Below, piece after piece: positions 43,696-52,589 of a DNA stretch of 64,000 nt (position 1 is the first letter of the stretch; the number at the start of each line of letters is the position of its first letter). Both the position numbers and the translations under genes were made by a program. The DNA comes from Rothia sp. P100 (GTDB taxonomy: Bacteria; Actinomycetota; Actinomycetes; Actinomycetales; Micrococcaceae). The notes below the pieces were generated by a model, which saw only the letters and a program-made list of their open reading frames with translations, searched no databases and was not told the origin of the DNA. The stretch lies in assembly GCF_023712425.1 (NCBI RefSeq), contig NZ_JAMAYG010000001.1, positions 434,001 to 498,000 of the forward strand, in the 5' to 3' direction.

Positions 43696-45441
43696 GTGAC
43701 CGAACAATTAGACCAGCCCATAGCAGAAACCCAGTGGTGGCAGGAGCCGGTGGTTTACCAGATCTACCCCCGCAGCTTTAACGACAGCAACGGCGACGGG
43801 ATCGGAGACCTACCCGGTATCACCGAAAAAATCCCCTACCTGGCTAAGCTGGGCGTAGACGTCATCTGGCTCTCCCCCATCTACAAGTCACCCAACGACG
43901 ATAACGGCTATGACATCTCGGACTACCGGGACATCATGGACGAATTCGGCACCATGGAAGACTTCGACACCCTGCTAGAAACCGCCCACGGCGCCGGCAT
44001 CAAAATCATGATGGACCTGGTTGTTAACCATTCCTCTGACGAGCACGAATGGTTCCAGCAGGCTAAGACCAGCCGCGATAACAAGTACCGCGACTACTAC
44101 ATTTGGAAGGACGCCGCCGGTTTCACCGAAGACGGCTCCCCCATCCCTCCCAACAACTGGGTAGCAGCCTTCTCCCCCTCCGCCTGGGAATGGGAACCGA
44201 TTACCGAGCAGTTCTACCTGCACCTCTTCTCGGTCAAGCAGCCCGATCTCAACTGGGAGAACCCTGTCCTGCGTGAAGAGGTTTACGAACTCATGCGATT
44301 CTGGCTGGATAAGGGTGTCGATGGCTTCCGTATGGATGTCATCAACCTGATTTCTAAAGACCCTGCCTACCCCGACGACCCCGCTGTAGCAGCTGGCGCC
44401 AAGACCGACTCGCTGGGCATGGCAGCCAACGGCCCTCGCGTCCACGAGTTCCTGCACGAAATGCACGAGCAGGTGCTGGCTCACTACCCCGTCATCACCG
44501 TGGGCGAAACCCCGCACGTCACCACCGCAGACGGCCTGCTCTACACCGGCTTTGACCGCGGTGAACTGCAAACCCTCTTCCAGTTCGAGCATATGGGTGT
44601 GGATGCCAACCCGGACGCCAAACTGGGCAAGTGGAATGACACCCGCTTTAAGCTGGTTGACCTCAAGCGCATTCTCTCCAAGTGGCAGGATGATCTTTCA
44701 GGCAAGGCGTGGAATGCACTGTACTGGAACAACCACGATCAGCCCCGTGCTGTCTCCCGTTTTGGCAACGACGCCCCCGAGCACCGCGTCCGCTCCGCCA
44801 AGATGCTAGGCACCGTTCTGCACTTCATGCAGGGCACCCCCTACATCTACCAGGGCGAAGAGTTGGGCATGACCAACGTATTCTTTGATGACATCAAAGA
44901 CTACAACGACATCGAAATTCACGATTCCTATGCCAAGCTGGTGAGCTCAGGTACTGTGTCGCATGAGGACATGCTGCGCTACATTTCCGCTTCAGGCCGA
45001 GACAATGCTCGCACTCCCGTGCAGTGGAGCGCAGAAAAGAACGCCGGTTTCACCGCAGGTGAACCCTGGCTCAAGCTCAATCCGCGTTACACAGAAATCA
45101 ACGCTGAAGAAGCCCTGGCAGATGAAGATTCGGTCTTCTATCACTACCAGGAGCTCATCAAGCTGCGCCACGCAAACCCTGTGATGATCAACGGAACCTA
45201 CCGTCTGTTGGACGCTGAAGATGAGCAGGTTTATGCCTACCTTCGTGAGGGTAACGGCAGTAGCGCAGGCCAGACCCTGCTCGTCATCGCTAACTTTACT
45301 GACCAGCAGGTCGAGCGCTCCTACGTACAGCCGGACGGCGAGCAGACACTATTGACCAGCAACTACACCGATGACGAAGGTGAAACTCTGCGCCCTTACG
45401 AGGCAAAGGTCTACCTCTACACTCAGAAGGAAGAAAACTAA
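43696..45441 (+). CDS. GH13 alpha-glucosidase, isomaltase/oligo-1,6-glucosidase-like
   Basis: A 581-residue GH13 enzyme. Nucleophile D214 in DGFRMDVIN, acid/base E271 in VGETPH, stabiliser D348 in NNHDQPR; MMDLVVNHSSDEH and QPDLNWENP are complete. The residue after the nucleophile is Val (V215), which in this subfamily goes with alpha-1,6 (isomaltase) activity. GTG start with AGGAG 7 nt upstream. Its stop overlaps the start of the next GH13 gene (TAATG). It probably hydrolyses isomaltose-type sugars inside the cell. Confidence 0.92.
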   Translation: MTEQLDQPIAETQWWQEPVVYQIYPRSFNDSNGDGIGDLPGITEKIPYLAKLGVDVIWLSPIYKSPNDDNGYDISDYRDIMDEFGTMEDFDTLLETAHGAGIKIMMDLVVNHSSDEHEWFQQAKTSRDNKYRDYYIWKDAAGFTEDGSPIPPNNWVAAFSPSAWEWEPITEQFYLHLFSVKQPDLNWENPVLREEVYELMRFWLDKGVDGFRMDVINLISKDPAYPDDPAVAAGAKTDSLGMAANGPRVHEFLHEMHEQVLAHYPVITVGETPHVTTADGLLYTGFDRGELQTLFQFEHMGVDANPDAKLGKWNDTRFKLVDLKRILSKWQDDLSGKAWNALYWNNHDQPRAVSRFGNDAPEHRVRSAKMLGTVLHFMQGTPYIYQGEELGMTNVFFDDIKDYNDIEIHDSYAKLVSSGTVSHEDMLRYISASGRDNARTPVQWSAEKNAGFTAGEPWLKLNPRYTEINAEEALADEDSVFYHYQELIKLRHANPVMINGTYRLLDAEDEQVYAYLREGNGSSAGQTLLVIANFTDQQVERSYVQPDGEQTLLTSNYTDDEGETLRPYEAKVYLYTQKEEN

Positions 45442-47162
45442 TGGCAGATCATTCAGGTAAGCAGTGGTGGAAGGAAGCGGTGGTCTACCAGATTTGGCCG
45501 CGCTCCTTTAAGGACTCCGACGGCGACGGTCTGGGTGATATCCCCGGTATTACCGAGAAGCTTCCCTACCTAGCGGAGCTGGGCATTAACGTCATTTGGC
45601 TGTCTCCGGTCTTTGCGTCGCCCAATGACGATATGGGCTATGACATCTCGGACTACCGGGCGATTATGCCAGAGTTCGGCACCATGGCTGATTTCGATAC
45701 GATGCTGGAAACCGCCCACAGTCTGGGAATTAAGATTCTGATGGATCTGGTGGTCAACCACTCCTCGGATGAGCACGCCTGGTTCGAGGCTTCCCGAGCC
45801 AGCCGCGATAATGACTACCGCGACTACTACATCTGGCGTGATTCTTCAGGTCACGATGAGGCAGGCAACCCCCTACCCCCCAATAACTGGGTTTCTGAGT
45901 TCAGTGGCCCCGCCTGGGCGTATGACGAGCATACTGACCAGTGGTACCTTCACATGTTTAGCAAGAAGCAGCCGGATCTTAACTGGGAAAACCCCAAGGT
46001 TCGTCAGGAAATCTTCGATATTGTCACCTTCTGGCTGGATAAGGGTGTGGACGGCTTCCGCCTAGATGCCATCAACATCATCTCCAAACCTGAAGGGTTG
46101 CCCGATGACCCTGCTGTAGTCCCCGGCAAGCAGACCTCTTCAATTCCTTTCGTCATCGAAAACGGGACCCGGGTGCACGAGTGGATGCATGAGCTCAACG
46201 CTGAGACCTTCGCTAAATATGATGTAATGACCGTGGGCGAGATGAGCGCCACTCCCCCGGAAGAAGCTATCCAGTTCTCAGGTTTCACGTCAGATGAGCT
46301 GCACATGATCTTCCACTTTGAGCATATGACGGTGGATTCTGATCCCGGTGCCAGCATGGGTAAGTGGTCCCGAAAGCCTGTTGACCTGGTTGAACTCAAA
46401 ACCATTTTGAATGAGTGGCAGACCAAGCTATCAGGTAAGGCCTGGGGCTCTCTTTACTGGAATAATCACGACCAGCCGCGCACTATCAGCCGCTTCGGCA
46501 ATGATTCACCAGAGTATCGGGAGCTTTCGGGCAAGATGCTGGCAACCGTACTTCACTTTATGCAGGGCACCCCCTACATTTACCAGGGTGAAGAGTTCGG
46601 CATGACCAACGTGCAGTTTGACGCTATCGATGATTACAAGGACCTTGATTCCCTCAACATGTACGAGAGTATGGTGCGCCAGTACGGCACCCTGACTCAC
46701 GAGCAGGCTATGGAGCTGATTTATGCCAAGGGCCGTGATAATGCCAGGACGCCGGTGCAGTGGGACGCCAGCGACAACGGCGGTTTCACGGACGCTGGGG
46801 TGCAGCCCTGGATTGGGATAAATCCCAACTTCACCGAGATTAACGTTGCTGAGGCGGTAAGTCGTGAGGACTCGCTGTGGAACTTCTACCGTCAGCTGAT
46901 TGGTTTGCGCCGCGGTGAACTGCAACATCTCATGGTCTATGGCGATTTTCTACCCCTGGGTGAAGACGATGCCCAGGTCTACGCCTACGAGCGCATTGGC
47001 GAGGGTGAGAAGCTTCTAGTGATTGCCAACTTTACTGATCAGGAGCTAACCCGAGATTTCGGTCTCGGAGAGGGCCTTTCACCGGTCATCTCTAACTACA
47101 CAGATGATGCCGGAACCACCCTGCGCCCCTACGAAGCTAAGGTCTATCGCCTAGCCAACTAG
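45441..47162 (+). CDS. GH13 alpha-glucosidase, maltase-like paralogue
   Basis: A 573-residue paralogue of the preceding gene, with very similar text throughout. Nucleophile D209 in DGFRLDAIN, acid/base E267 in VGEMSA, stabiliser D344 in NNHDQPR. The residue after the nucleophile is Ala (A210), not Val, which in this family favours alpha-1,4 bonds. Start and previous stop overlap in TAATG, so translation is coupled. A terminator follows at 47189-47232. Together the pair would cover maltose- and isomaltose-type substrates delivered by the PTS. Confidence 0.92.
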   Translation: MADHSGKQWWKEAVVYQIWPRSFKDSDGDGLGDIPGITEKLPYLAELGINVIWLSPVFASPNDDMGYDISDYRAIMPEFGTMADFDTMLETAHSLGIKILMDLVVNHSSDEHAWFEASRASRDNDYRDYYIWRDSSGHDEAGNPLPPNNWVSEFSGPAWAYDEHTDQWYLHMFSKKQPDLNWENPKVRQEIFDIVTFWLDKGVDGFRLDAINIISKPEGLPDDPAVVPGKQTSSIPFVIENGTRVHEWMHELNAETFAKYDVMTVGEMSATPPEEAIQFSGFTSDELHMIFHFEHMTVDSDPGASMGKWSRKPVDLVELKTILNEWQTKLSGKAWGSLYWNNHDQPRTISRFGNDSPEYRELSGKMLATVLHFMQGTPYIYQGEEFGMTNVQFDAIDDYKDLDSLNMYESMVRQYGTLTHEQAMELIYAKGRDNARTPVQWDASDNGGFTDAGVQPWIGINPNFTEINVAEAVSREDSLWNFYRQLIGLRRGELQHLMVYGDFLPLGEDDAQVYAYERIGEGEKLLVIANFTDQELTRDFGLGEGLSPVISNYTDDAGTTLRPYEAKVYRLAN

Positions 47163-47188
47163 CGGCGTCTTGCACCCCTACAACTACG

Positions 47189-47232
47189 AAAACCCCTGTT
47201 AATCTTCGGCATTGAAGACCGGCAGGGGTTTT
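47189..47232 (+). terminator. Terminator of the alpha-glucosidase operon
   Basis: AAAACCCCTG pairs with CAGGGGTTTT, with an inner CTTC/GAAG stem; the downstream arm ends in TTTTCTTG. It starts 27 nt after the last stop. Confidence 0.85.
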
Positions 47233-47424
47233 CTTGTATCTGCTGAAAAAGCAGTGCGGCGGGAAGACATTTATCGTCGTTAGACTTTTCCTCAGGTCAA
47301 GAAGGGCTACTCACTAACGCGGGGTGCCTACAGCCTAGCCCGAGCTGGCCCCACCAAAACCAGCAAATCACAGAGAACCTTTACCTTCTTGGAAGCCTTC
47401 TGCATTCTGGGTAGTTAGTAATTA

Positions 47425-48918
47425 TTAGGATCTGTAGGTAAAGCGATACATGAAGGCTGCCATCGCCTCACGGGTAACGGGCGTCTGGGGGCGGAAGGTA
47501 CCATCGTCCCAGCCCCTGGTAATACCGGTAGATGCCAGCCAGGTAATTTCGCGATTGAAGGTATCGCCACGCCGAACATCGAGGAAAGGGGAAGCCCCTA
47601 CAACAGCCGGCTCACCCGCTAGACGGTAAAAGAAAGCAGCCATGGCCTCACGACTAATAGACTCGTCAGGCCGGAAAGTGCCGTCATCCCAACCTCTCGT
47701 AATCCCCTGGTCAGCTAACCAGCTAATTTCCTTGTAGAAATGATGACTCGTAGGAACATCAGAAAAACGTGATCTAGCAGGTGGAGAGTAGTTAGGTTCA
47801 CCAGCCATACGGTACATGAAGGCCGCCATGGCCTCGCGTGTGATCGAGGTCGTCGGGCGGTATGTACCGTCTTCCCAGCCCCTAGAAATACCGTTAGAAG
47901 ACAGCCAGCTCACTTCACCGTAAAAGACATGATGCGGTGGCACATCAATGAAATCTTTACCGGTCACCAAGGGTCTGGTGCTACCCAAGGGGCGGTAGTT
48001 AGCATTGGCCGCGAACCCCCGTAAATCGCTCATCGTGCCATTGAAAATATTGGAATCTCCGGCAAAAGGGCCAGCATCAGAATACTGCCAGATATCTTGC
48101 TCAACCCAGCCATTCGGCATAGCTCCAGGCTGGTGTGAATAGCTTGCCAAATGCAAGGGCATGAAATTGAAGGCATCTGTATTACCCGTACAGTTTCGCC
48201 ACCAGTGAGTAGTGGTGTAGATAGCCGGGTAACGGCCGGTAATACCACGGTAAGTTTCTGTGAAATCAGTAATCCATCGGTTCATCTGCGCCGGGGACAT
48301 GTTGAAGCACATATTACCCAGTTGCGGATAGGGGTTATATTCAATGTCGAGCAGACCAGGCAACGTTCTACCATCTGGGCTCCACCCACCACCGTTCGCA
48401 ATGAAGAATCGAGCCTGCTCAGCACCGCTGGTCAGGGACGGAATGGCGAAGTGATAAGCCCCGCGGAGCATCCCCACCCTATCCGCACCAAGATACTGGG
48501 AGGAAAAATCATCAGAAGTGTAGTAGCTACCCTCGCTCGCCTTAACGTAGGCAAAACGCGCACCCTTAGCATACTCGTTGACCCAGTTAACGTTGGGCTG
48601 CCAACCTGAGACATCCATACCCAGCACTCCTGGTGCTGGGGGAAGATCGCTCTGAACCGCGTCCGCCAAGCCGTTTTGCTCCACACCAGCTCCTTCCTGC
48701 TCAGCGTTCTTGAAAACATGCCCCATCTGAGCACCTGGATTATCCCCACCGGTTACCGGCAAAGGGGTTTCTTTCTGTTGGATCGAACGGGACTCCATGC
48801 CCACATCCGAAAGCTCAGCAGGCACGGCATGTGCCGGGACGAGATAGGACGCCGACGCTAAAGCCAGCAGGGCGACAGCAGGGCGCACTCCACGCCTCAA
48901 AAGGGATGGTACAAGCAT
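47425..48918 (-). CDS. Secreted GH25 lysozyme with three SLH repeats
   Basis: A 497-residue exported protein. A basic signal peptide is followed by cleavage after AHA (PAVALLALASASYLVPAHAV), then a low-complexity linker. Next comes a GH25 muramidase domain (VLGMDVSGWQPNVNW; FAYVKASEGSYYTSDDF; catalytic pair in GLLDIEYNPYP; DIWQYSD). The C-terminal 180 residues are three S-layer-homology repeats, each ending with a form of GWDDGTFRP and REAMAAFMYR. GH25 cleaves the glycan strands of peptidoglycan; SLH repeats anchor proteins to cell-wall polymers. ATG at 48918 with AAGGCTGA upstream. Confidence 0.92.
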   Translation of the reverse strand: MLVPSLLRRGVRPAVALLALASASYLVPAHAVPAELSDVGMESRSIQQKETPLPVTGGDNPGAQMGHVFKNAEQEGAGVEQNGLADAVQSDLPPAPGVLGMDVSGWQPNVNWVNEYAKGARFAYVKASEGSYYTSDDFSSQYLGADRVGMLRGAYHFAIPSLTSGAEQARFFIANGGGWSPDGRTLPGLLDIEYNPYPQLGNMCFNMSPAQMNRWITDFTETYRGITGRYPAIYTTTHWWRNCTGNTDAFNFMPLHLASYSHQPGAMPNGWVEQDIWQYSDAGPFAGDSNIFNGTMSDLRGFAANANYRPLGSTRPLVTGKDFIDVPPHHVFYGEVSWLSSNGISRGWEDGTYRPTTSITREAMAAFMYRMAGEPNYSPPARSRFSDVPTSHHFYKEISWLADQGITRGWDDGTFRPDESISREAMAAFFYRLAGEPAVVGASPFLDVRRGDTFNREITWLASTGITRGWDDGTFRPQTPVTREAMAAFMYRFTYRS

Positions 48919-49038
48919 GAAAATCAGCCTTATCGTGGGGGAAAGAACGCTGTGTCCATCAAAGGGGGGACAACACAACACATTAAACCTAACCGCACGC
49001 AGGTTTATTTGTCACTACCTGACCAAAAAATTCACAAA

Positions 49039-49075
49039 AAAGGGCCGCCACGCCTCAGAGGCGTGACGGCCCTTT
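49039..49075 (-). terminator. Strong hairpin in the guaA - lysozyme interval
   Basis: AAAGGGCCGCCACGCCTC pairs with GAGGCGTGACGGCCCTTT (one G-T mismatch, minimal loop), with an A-rich run on the left that gives a T tract on the minus strand. It would stop transcription coming from guaA before the lysozyme gene. Confidence 0.85.
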
Positions 49076-49082
49076 GTCTCCT

Positions 49083-49262
49083 CAACGAGTTCGCTGCGCT
49101 CACAGCTCTAACGACTCGCCGCTTCGCTATGCTCGCCGAATAATCTGATTTTCTATTCCGCCTGGGGGCGGACAACGAGTTCGCTACGCTCACAGCTCTA
49201 ACGACTCGCCGCTTCGCTATGCTCGCCGAATAATCTGATTTTCTATTCCGCCTGGGGGCGGA
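49083..49262. repeat. 90-bp tandem duplication
   Basis: Two units, 49083-49172 and 49173-49262, are identical except for one base (GCTGCGCTC versus GCTACGCTC). Each begins AACGAGTTCGCT and ends CCGCCTGGGGGCGGA. The unit itself contains degenerate CGCT/GCTC submotifs. It holds no gene. Confidence 0.95.
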
Positions 49263-49276
49263 AAATCAGATTATTC
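49228..49276 (-). terminator. Hairpin overlapping the guaA stop codon
   Basis: GAATAATCTGATTTTC (49228-49243) pairs perfectly over 16 bases with GAAAATCAGATTATTC (49261-49276), the arm that contains the guaA stop. The loop holds a second palindrome, TTCCGCC-TGGG-GGCGGAA. A further copy of the left arm lies in the first 90-bp unit (49138-49153). Confidence 0.8.
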
Positions 49277-50863
49277 CCATTCAATCGTTCCCGGGGGCTT
49301 CGAGGTCACGTCCAAGACCACTCGGTTAACCTCAGAAACCTCATTAGTAATACGATTAGAAATCTTAGCCAACAAGTCATACGGCAAGCGCGACCAGTCA
49401 GCAGTCATCGCATCCTCAGAAGAAACAGGGCGCAGCACAATCGGGTGACCGTAAGTACGACCATCGCCCTGTACACCCACCGAACGAACATCCGCCAGCA
49501 GAACAACGGGGCACTGCCAGATCTTGTCATCCATATCAGCCTTGGTCAGCTCTTCACGGGCAATAGCGTCAGCAGCGCGCAGAATGTCCAGATTGTGCTT
49601 GCTGACCTCACCAATCACGCGAATACCCAGGCCAGGGCCGGGGAAAGGCTGACGGGCAACAATCTTCTCGGGAACGCCGAGCTGGCGGCCAATCTCGCGT
49701 ACCTCATCCTTAAAGAGGGTGCGCAGAGGCTCAACCAGCTCAAACTGCATGTCCTCGGGCAGACCGCCCACATTGTGGTGGGACTTGATGTTAGCTGCAC
49801 CTTCGCCACCACCAGACTCAACAACGTCAGGGTAAAGCGTGCCCTGAACGAGGAACTTGATGTCAGCGCCGTCATTACCGGCTTCTTCAATGAGCTTACG
49901 CTGGGCAGCTTCGAAGGAGCGAATGAACTCACGGCCAATAGCCTTACGCTTGGCTTCGGGCTCAGTGATACCGGCCAGTGCGCCCAAGAAGCGCTCAGAC
50001 TCGTCGATGGTGACAACCTTGATACCCATGGTCGTGGCGTAATCTTCTTCAACCTGTTCACGTTCACCGGCACGGAGCAGACCGTGGTCAATGAAGAAAC
50101 AGGTCAGCTGGTCGCCAACAGCCTTATGGACCAGGGCGGCAGCTACGGATGAGTCAACGCCGCCTGACAGCGCGCAGATGACGCGGTCTTCGCCCACCTC
50201 CTCGCGGATCTTAGCGACCTGCTCTTCGATAATGTTTGCGGTAGACCAGGTCTTTTCCAGACCAGCAACATTGAAGAGGAAATTCTCAAGAGCTACTTGA
50301 CCGTAGTCAGAGTGCTTGACCTCGGGGTGCCACTGCACACCACCAAACTTGCGTTCTTCGTCCACGAAAGCCGCAACAGCAGCACCGGGGGTCTGAGCGA
50401 GCACACGGAAACCTTCGGGAGCCTCAGAAACGGAGTCGCCGTGGGACATCCAGACATTCTGGGTGGCGGGGGTACCGGTCAGGAAGGAAGAATCTTCAGC
50501 ACAGAGAACGGCATCGGTGGCACCGTATTCGCGTAGGCCGGTCTTAGCGACGGTGCCACCCAGGGTCTGTGCCATGACCTGGAAGCCGTAGCAAATACCG
50601 AAAACAGGCACTCCAGCTTCAAAGAGGGCCGGGTCACCTTTGGGGGTACCTTCCTCATAGACCGAAGAAGGACCGCCCGAGAGGATGATAGCTGCAGGGT
50701 TCTTAGCCAGCATTTTCTCGGTGGACAGGTTGTGGGGCACCAGTTCGGAGTAAACTCCGGCTTCGCGCACCCGGCGAGCAATGAGCTGCGCATACTGAGC
50801 GCCGTAGTCGACGACCAGTACCGGGCGCTGTTCTAGCTCCTCGAGGGGGTTATGAGTAGTCAC
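49271..50863 (-). CDS. guaA: GMP synthase (glutamine-hydrolysing)
   Basis: A 530-residue two-domain enzyme making GMP from XMP. Class I glutamine amidotransferase with nucleophile Cys in [13 protein letters not shown] and the His/Glu of [11 protein letters not shown]. The ATP-pyrophosphatase domain has the P-loop [17 protein letters not shown], and the C-terminal dimerisation domain ends [18 protein letters not shown]. The stop lies in the arm of an unusual hairpin (49228-49276). It belongs to the guanine block with guaB3 and guaB. Confidence 0.98.
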   Translation of the reverse strand: MTTHNPLEELEQRPVLVVDYGAQYAQLIARRVREAGVYSELVPHNLSTEKMLAKNPAAIILSGGPSSVYEEGTPKGDPALFEAGVPVFGICYGFQVMAQTLGGTVAKTGLREYGATDAVLCAEDSSFLTGTPATQNVWMSHGDSVSEAPEGFRVLAQTPGAAVAAFVDEERKFGGVQWHPEVKHSDYGQVALENFLFNVAGLEKTWSTANIIEEQVAKIREEVGEDRVICALSGGVDSSVAAALVHKAVGDQLTCFFIDHGLLRAGEREQVEEDYATTMGIKVVTIDESERFLGALAGITEPEAKRKAIGREFIRSFEAAQRKLIEEAGNDGADIKFLVQGTLYPDVVESGGGEGAANIKSHHNVGGLPEDMQFELVEPLRTLFKDEVREIGRQLGVPEKIVARQPFPGPGLGIRVIGEVSKHNLDILRAADAIAREELTKADMDDKIWQCPVVLLADVRSVGVQGDGRTYGHPIVLRPVSSEDAMTADWSRLPYDLLAKISNRITNEVSEVNRVVLDVTSKPPGTIEWE

Positions 50864-50937
50864 GCATGTACCTTTTCGGTTGATCAGTGAGTGTTTGTAT
50901 TTATTCTATGACAGATAAGACCGGTGGGCACCGGCGC

Positions 50938-51489
50938 CTAGTAGCGCTTGGTGGCTTGAGGGTTAGCAGCCAGCAGTTCTAGAGTCTCGCGGTAGATACG
51001 ACGCTCCACGATGAAGGAGAGGAAAGGAACAACCCCACCGAGCGCCATCACGATCATCTGGGGTAGAGCCCAGCGCATGAGCAGCCAGAGACGGAAGCAA
51101 GAGATGAGGTAGATGACGTAGAACCAACCGTGAATGATCAGAATCCAGGTAGAGATATTGAGCCCGCCGTGGAGGTTACCGGTCTCAAGATTGAGCCAGC
51201 CCAGGGCTACGGTTTGACCAGTTTGCGCATCAGTGCCACCGGCGACCAGGTCATAGCCAAAGGCGTAGCGGCTAATCATCTCGGCAACAAGCAGCAGCAA
51301 GAAAGTACCGGAAATCCAGGCGCACCACTTGTAGAAGGTGAGGGCGCCGCGGATCTGGGTCTCGGTACCACCGAACTTTTTACGTACGGTGAAACCACCT
51401 TTAGTCCCTGCGGTCACAGCACCATCAGCCAGGGTCACTTTTTTACCGTCACCGCGGTGGGTGGGAACAGGGCGGGAATTTTCGCTCAT
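50938..51489 (-). CDS. DUF3817 membrane protein
   Basis: A 183-residue protein with an N-terminal cytoplasmic stretch of about 55 residues, then three helices (FYKWCAWISGTFLLLLVAEM; LNISTWILIIHGWFYVIYLI; MIVMALGGVVPFLSFIVERR), as in DUF3817 proteins. Function unknown. The ATG at 51489 is used; the longer frame overlaps the SURF1 gene antisense to no known protein. Position between guaA and SURF1 is conserved in Micrococcaceae. Confidence 0.88.
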   Translation of the reverse strand: MSENSRPVPTHRGDGKKVTLADGAVTAGTKGGFTVRKKFGGTETQIRGALTFYKWCAWISGTFLLLLVAEMISRYAFGYDLVAGGTDAQTGQTVALGWLNLETGNLHGGLNISTWILIIHGWFYVIYLISCFRLWLLMRWALPQMIVMALGGVVPFLSFIVERRIYRETLELLAANPQATKRY

Positions 51490-51544
51490 GGTCAGCTTTC
51501 GGGTCGGTCGAGGGTTGAAGAAAAGATGAGACAGGGACGCCAGC

Positions 51545-52495
51545 CTAAGGCTTCCCCTGGTTAGCCGGAGATGAGGCCACTTCGTCAAAGAAATAGTAGG
51601 CATCATCGGCGGGGTCGTAATAGTAAGGTTTACCGGTTGCTTCATCGACCCAGTACTCCCCCTCGTACTCGAAGTAGAGAGCCGGGTCCTTATGCTTCTC
51701 AACGGCATCCTTGAGCAAACGCCACCAGAGATAGAGCGCGAAGCCAGCAAAAACTATCCACTCCACCGCATAGAAAATATTGAGCCAGTCAACCGTCTCA
51801 TCGGTAACTTGCTGGGCGTTGATAGGGAGCAAGTTCTCCCCCTGCTCCAGCAGGGTTGCCGTGGGTTCAATGGTGCCCTGCTCGGTGAGGGGCGTATCCC
51901 CCAGACTCTCAGAGTCTACGGCCAGTATCCCGTTGAACAGCGGAGCGTTCCACAAATTAGTGAGGTAAGAAGAATTAGCAGAACCGATAACCTTCAGGTC
52001 TTCGGCACCATCGGTTGCAATCAGGTTGCTGTTGATGGGCGGGTCATTGCCCACTATCCTACCGGCGATGGTGATTTCGCCCTCTGGCTCCGCTGGAATC
52101 TCAGCCACCGGCGTCCAGGCTCGTGCTACCCCAATGCCTCGCGGTGAATTCCCAAAGCTGGTGGTCACGGTGTCAGTATCAACCGGTTCGAAGAGGGAAA
52201 CCACCCAGAATCCCTGGGTGCCATCATTCAGCTTGTTTTCCACCAGGTATGAGGACCCCGAGACATAACTGCCGGTCGCCTCCACCACGGTATCGACCTC
52301 GCTGGCATCTAGATAGTCACCGGGTTCAAGAATCTGGGAGTAAGGCCGCACCACATCTTTAGCAGGGTCAGCAGTAATCCGCCCTTGGGTAGAAGCTCCC
52401 AGCTGCCAGGAGCTGAGTAGCACAAAGCCAGTCACTAGAGCCAGGACGGCCAACAGGCCGCCTATCCAGCGAGGGGTGAATGCTAGTTTCAGCAA
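51545..52495 (-). CDS. SURF1-family cytochrome oxidase biogenesis protein
   Basis: A 316-residue SURF1 protein with the expected two helices, WIGGLLAVLALVTGFVLLSS at the N-terminus and AVEWIVFAGFALYLWWRLLK near the C-terminus, around a periplasmic domain (GFWVVSLFEPV; RGIGVARAWTPVAE). It assists assembly of haem-copper oxidase. A further 45 acidic/tyrosine-rich residues follow the second helix. In-line with guaA and DUF3817. Confidence 0.9.
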   Translation of the reverse strand: MLKLAFTPRWIGGLLAVLALVTGFVLLSSWQLGASTQGRITADPAKDVVRPYSQILEPGDYLDASEVDTVVEATGSYVSGSSYLVENKLNDGTQGFWVVSLFEPVDTDTVTTSFGNSPRGIGVARAWTPVAEIPAEPEGEITIAGRIVGNDPPINSNLIATDGAEDLKVIGSANSSYLTNLWNAPLFNGILAVDSESLGDTPLTEQGTIEPTATLLEQGENLLPINAQQVTDETVDWLNIFYAVEWIVFAGFALYLWWRLLKDAVEKHKDPALYFEYEGEYWVDEATGKPYYYDPADDAYYFFDEVASSPANQGKP

Positions 52496-52545
52496 GGAAT
52501 CTCAGCCTTAGAAGTAGGAAAAGTCAAAAAGCCTCTCACCGTAAA

Positions 52546-52579
52546 CCCCGCCCCACCGTCGAGGCGGTGGGGTGCGGGG
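52546..52579 (-). terminator. Terminator after guaB3
   Basis: CCCCGCCCCACCG pairs with CGGTGGGGTGCGGGG (one bulge, 6-nt loop), 11 nt after the guaB3 stop. A TTTTT run lies about 20 nt further on the minus strand. Confidence 0.8.
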
Positions 52580-52589
52580 GTGTGAGATG

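Noticed and set aside
49083-49262. CRISPR-like or satellite array
   Set aside because: Only two adjacent 90-bp units with no spacers and no cas genes; it is a plain tandem duplication.
50938-51750. Longer form of the DUF3817 gene
   Set aside because: The first 87 codons lie inside the SURF1 gene in another frame and give serine/arginine-rich nonsense; MSENSRPVP at 51489 is the natural start.
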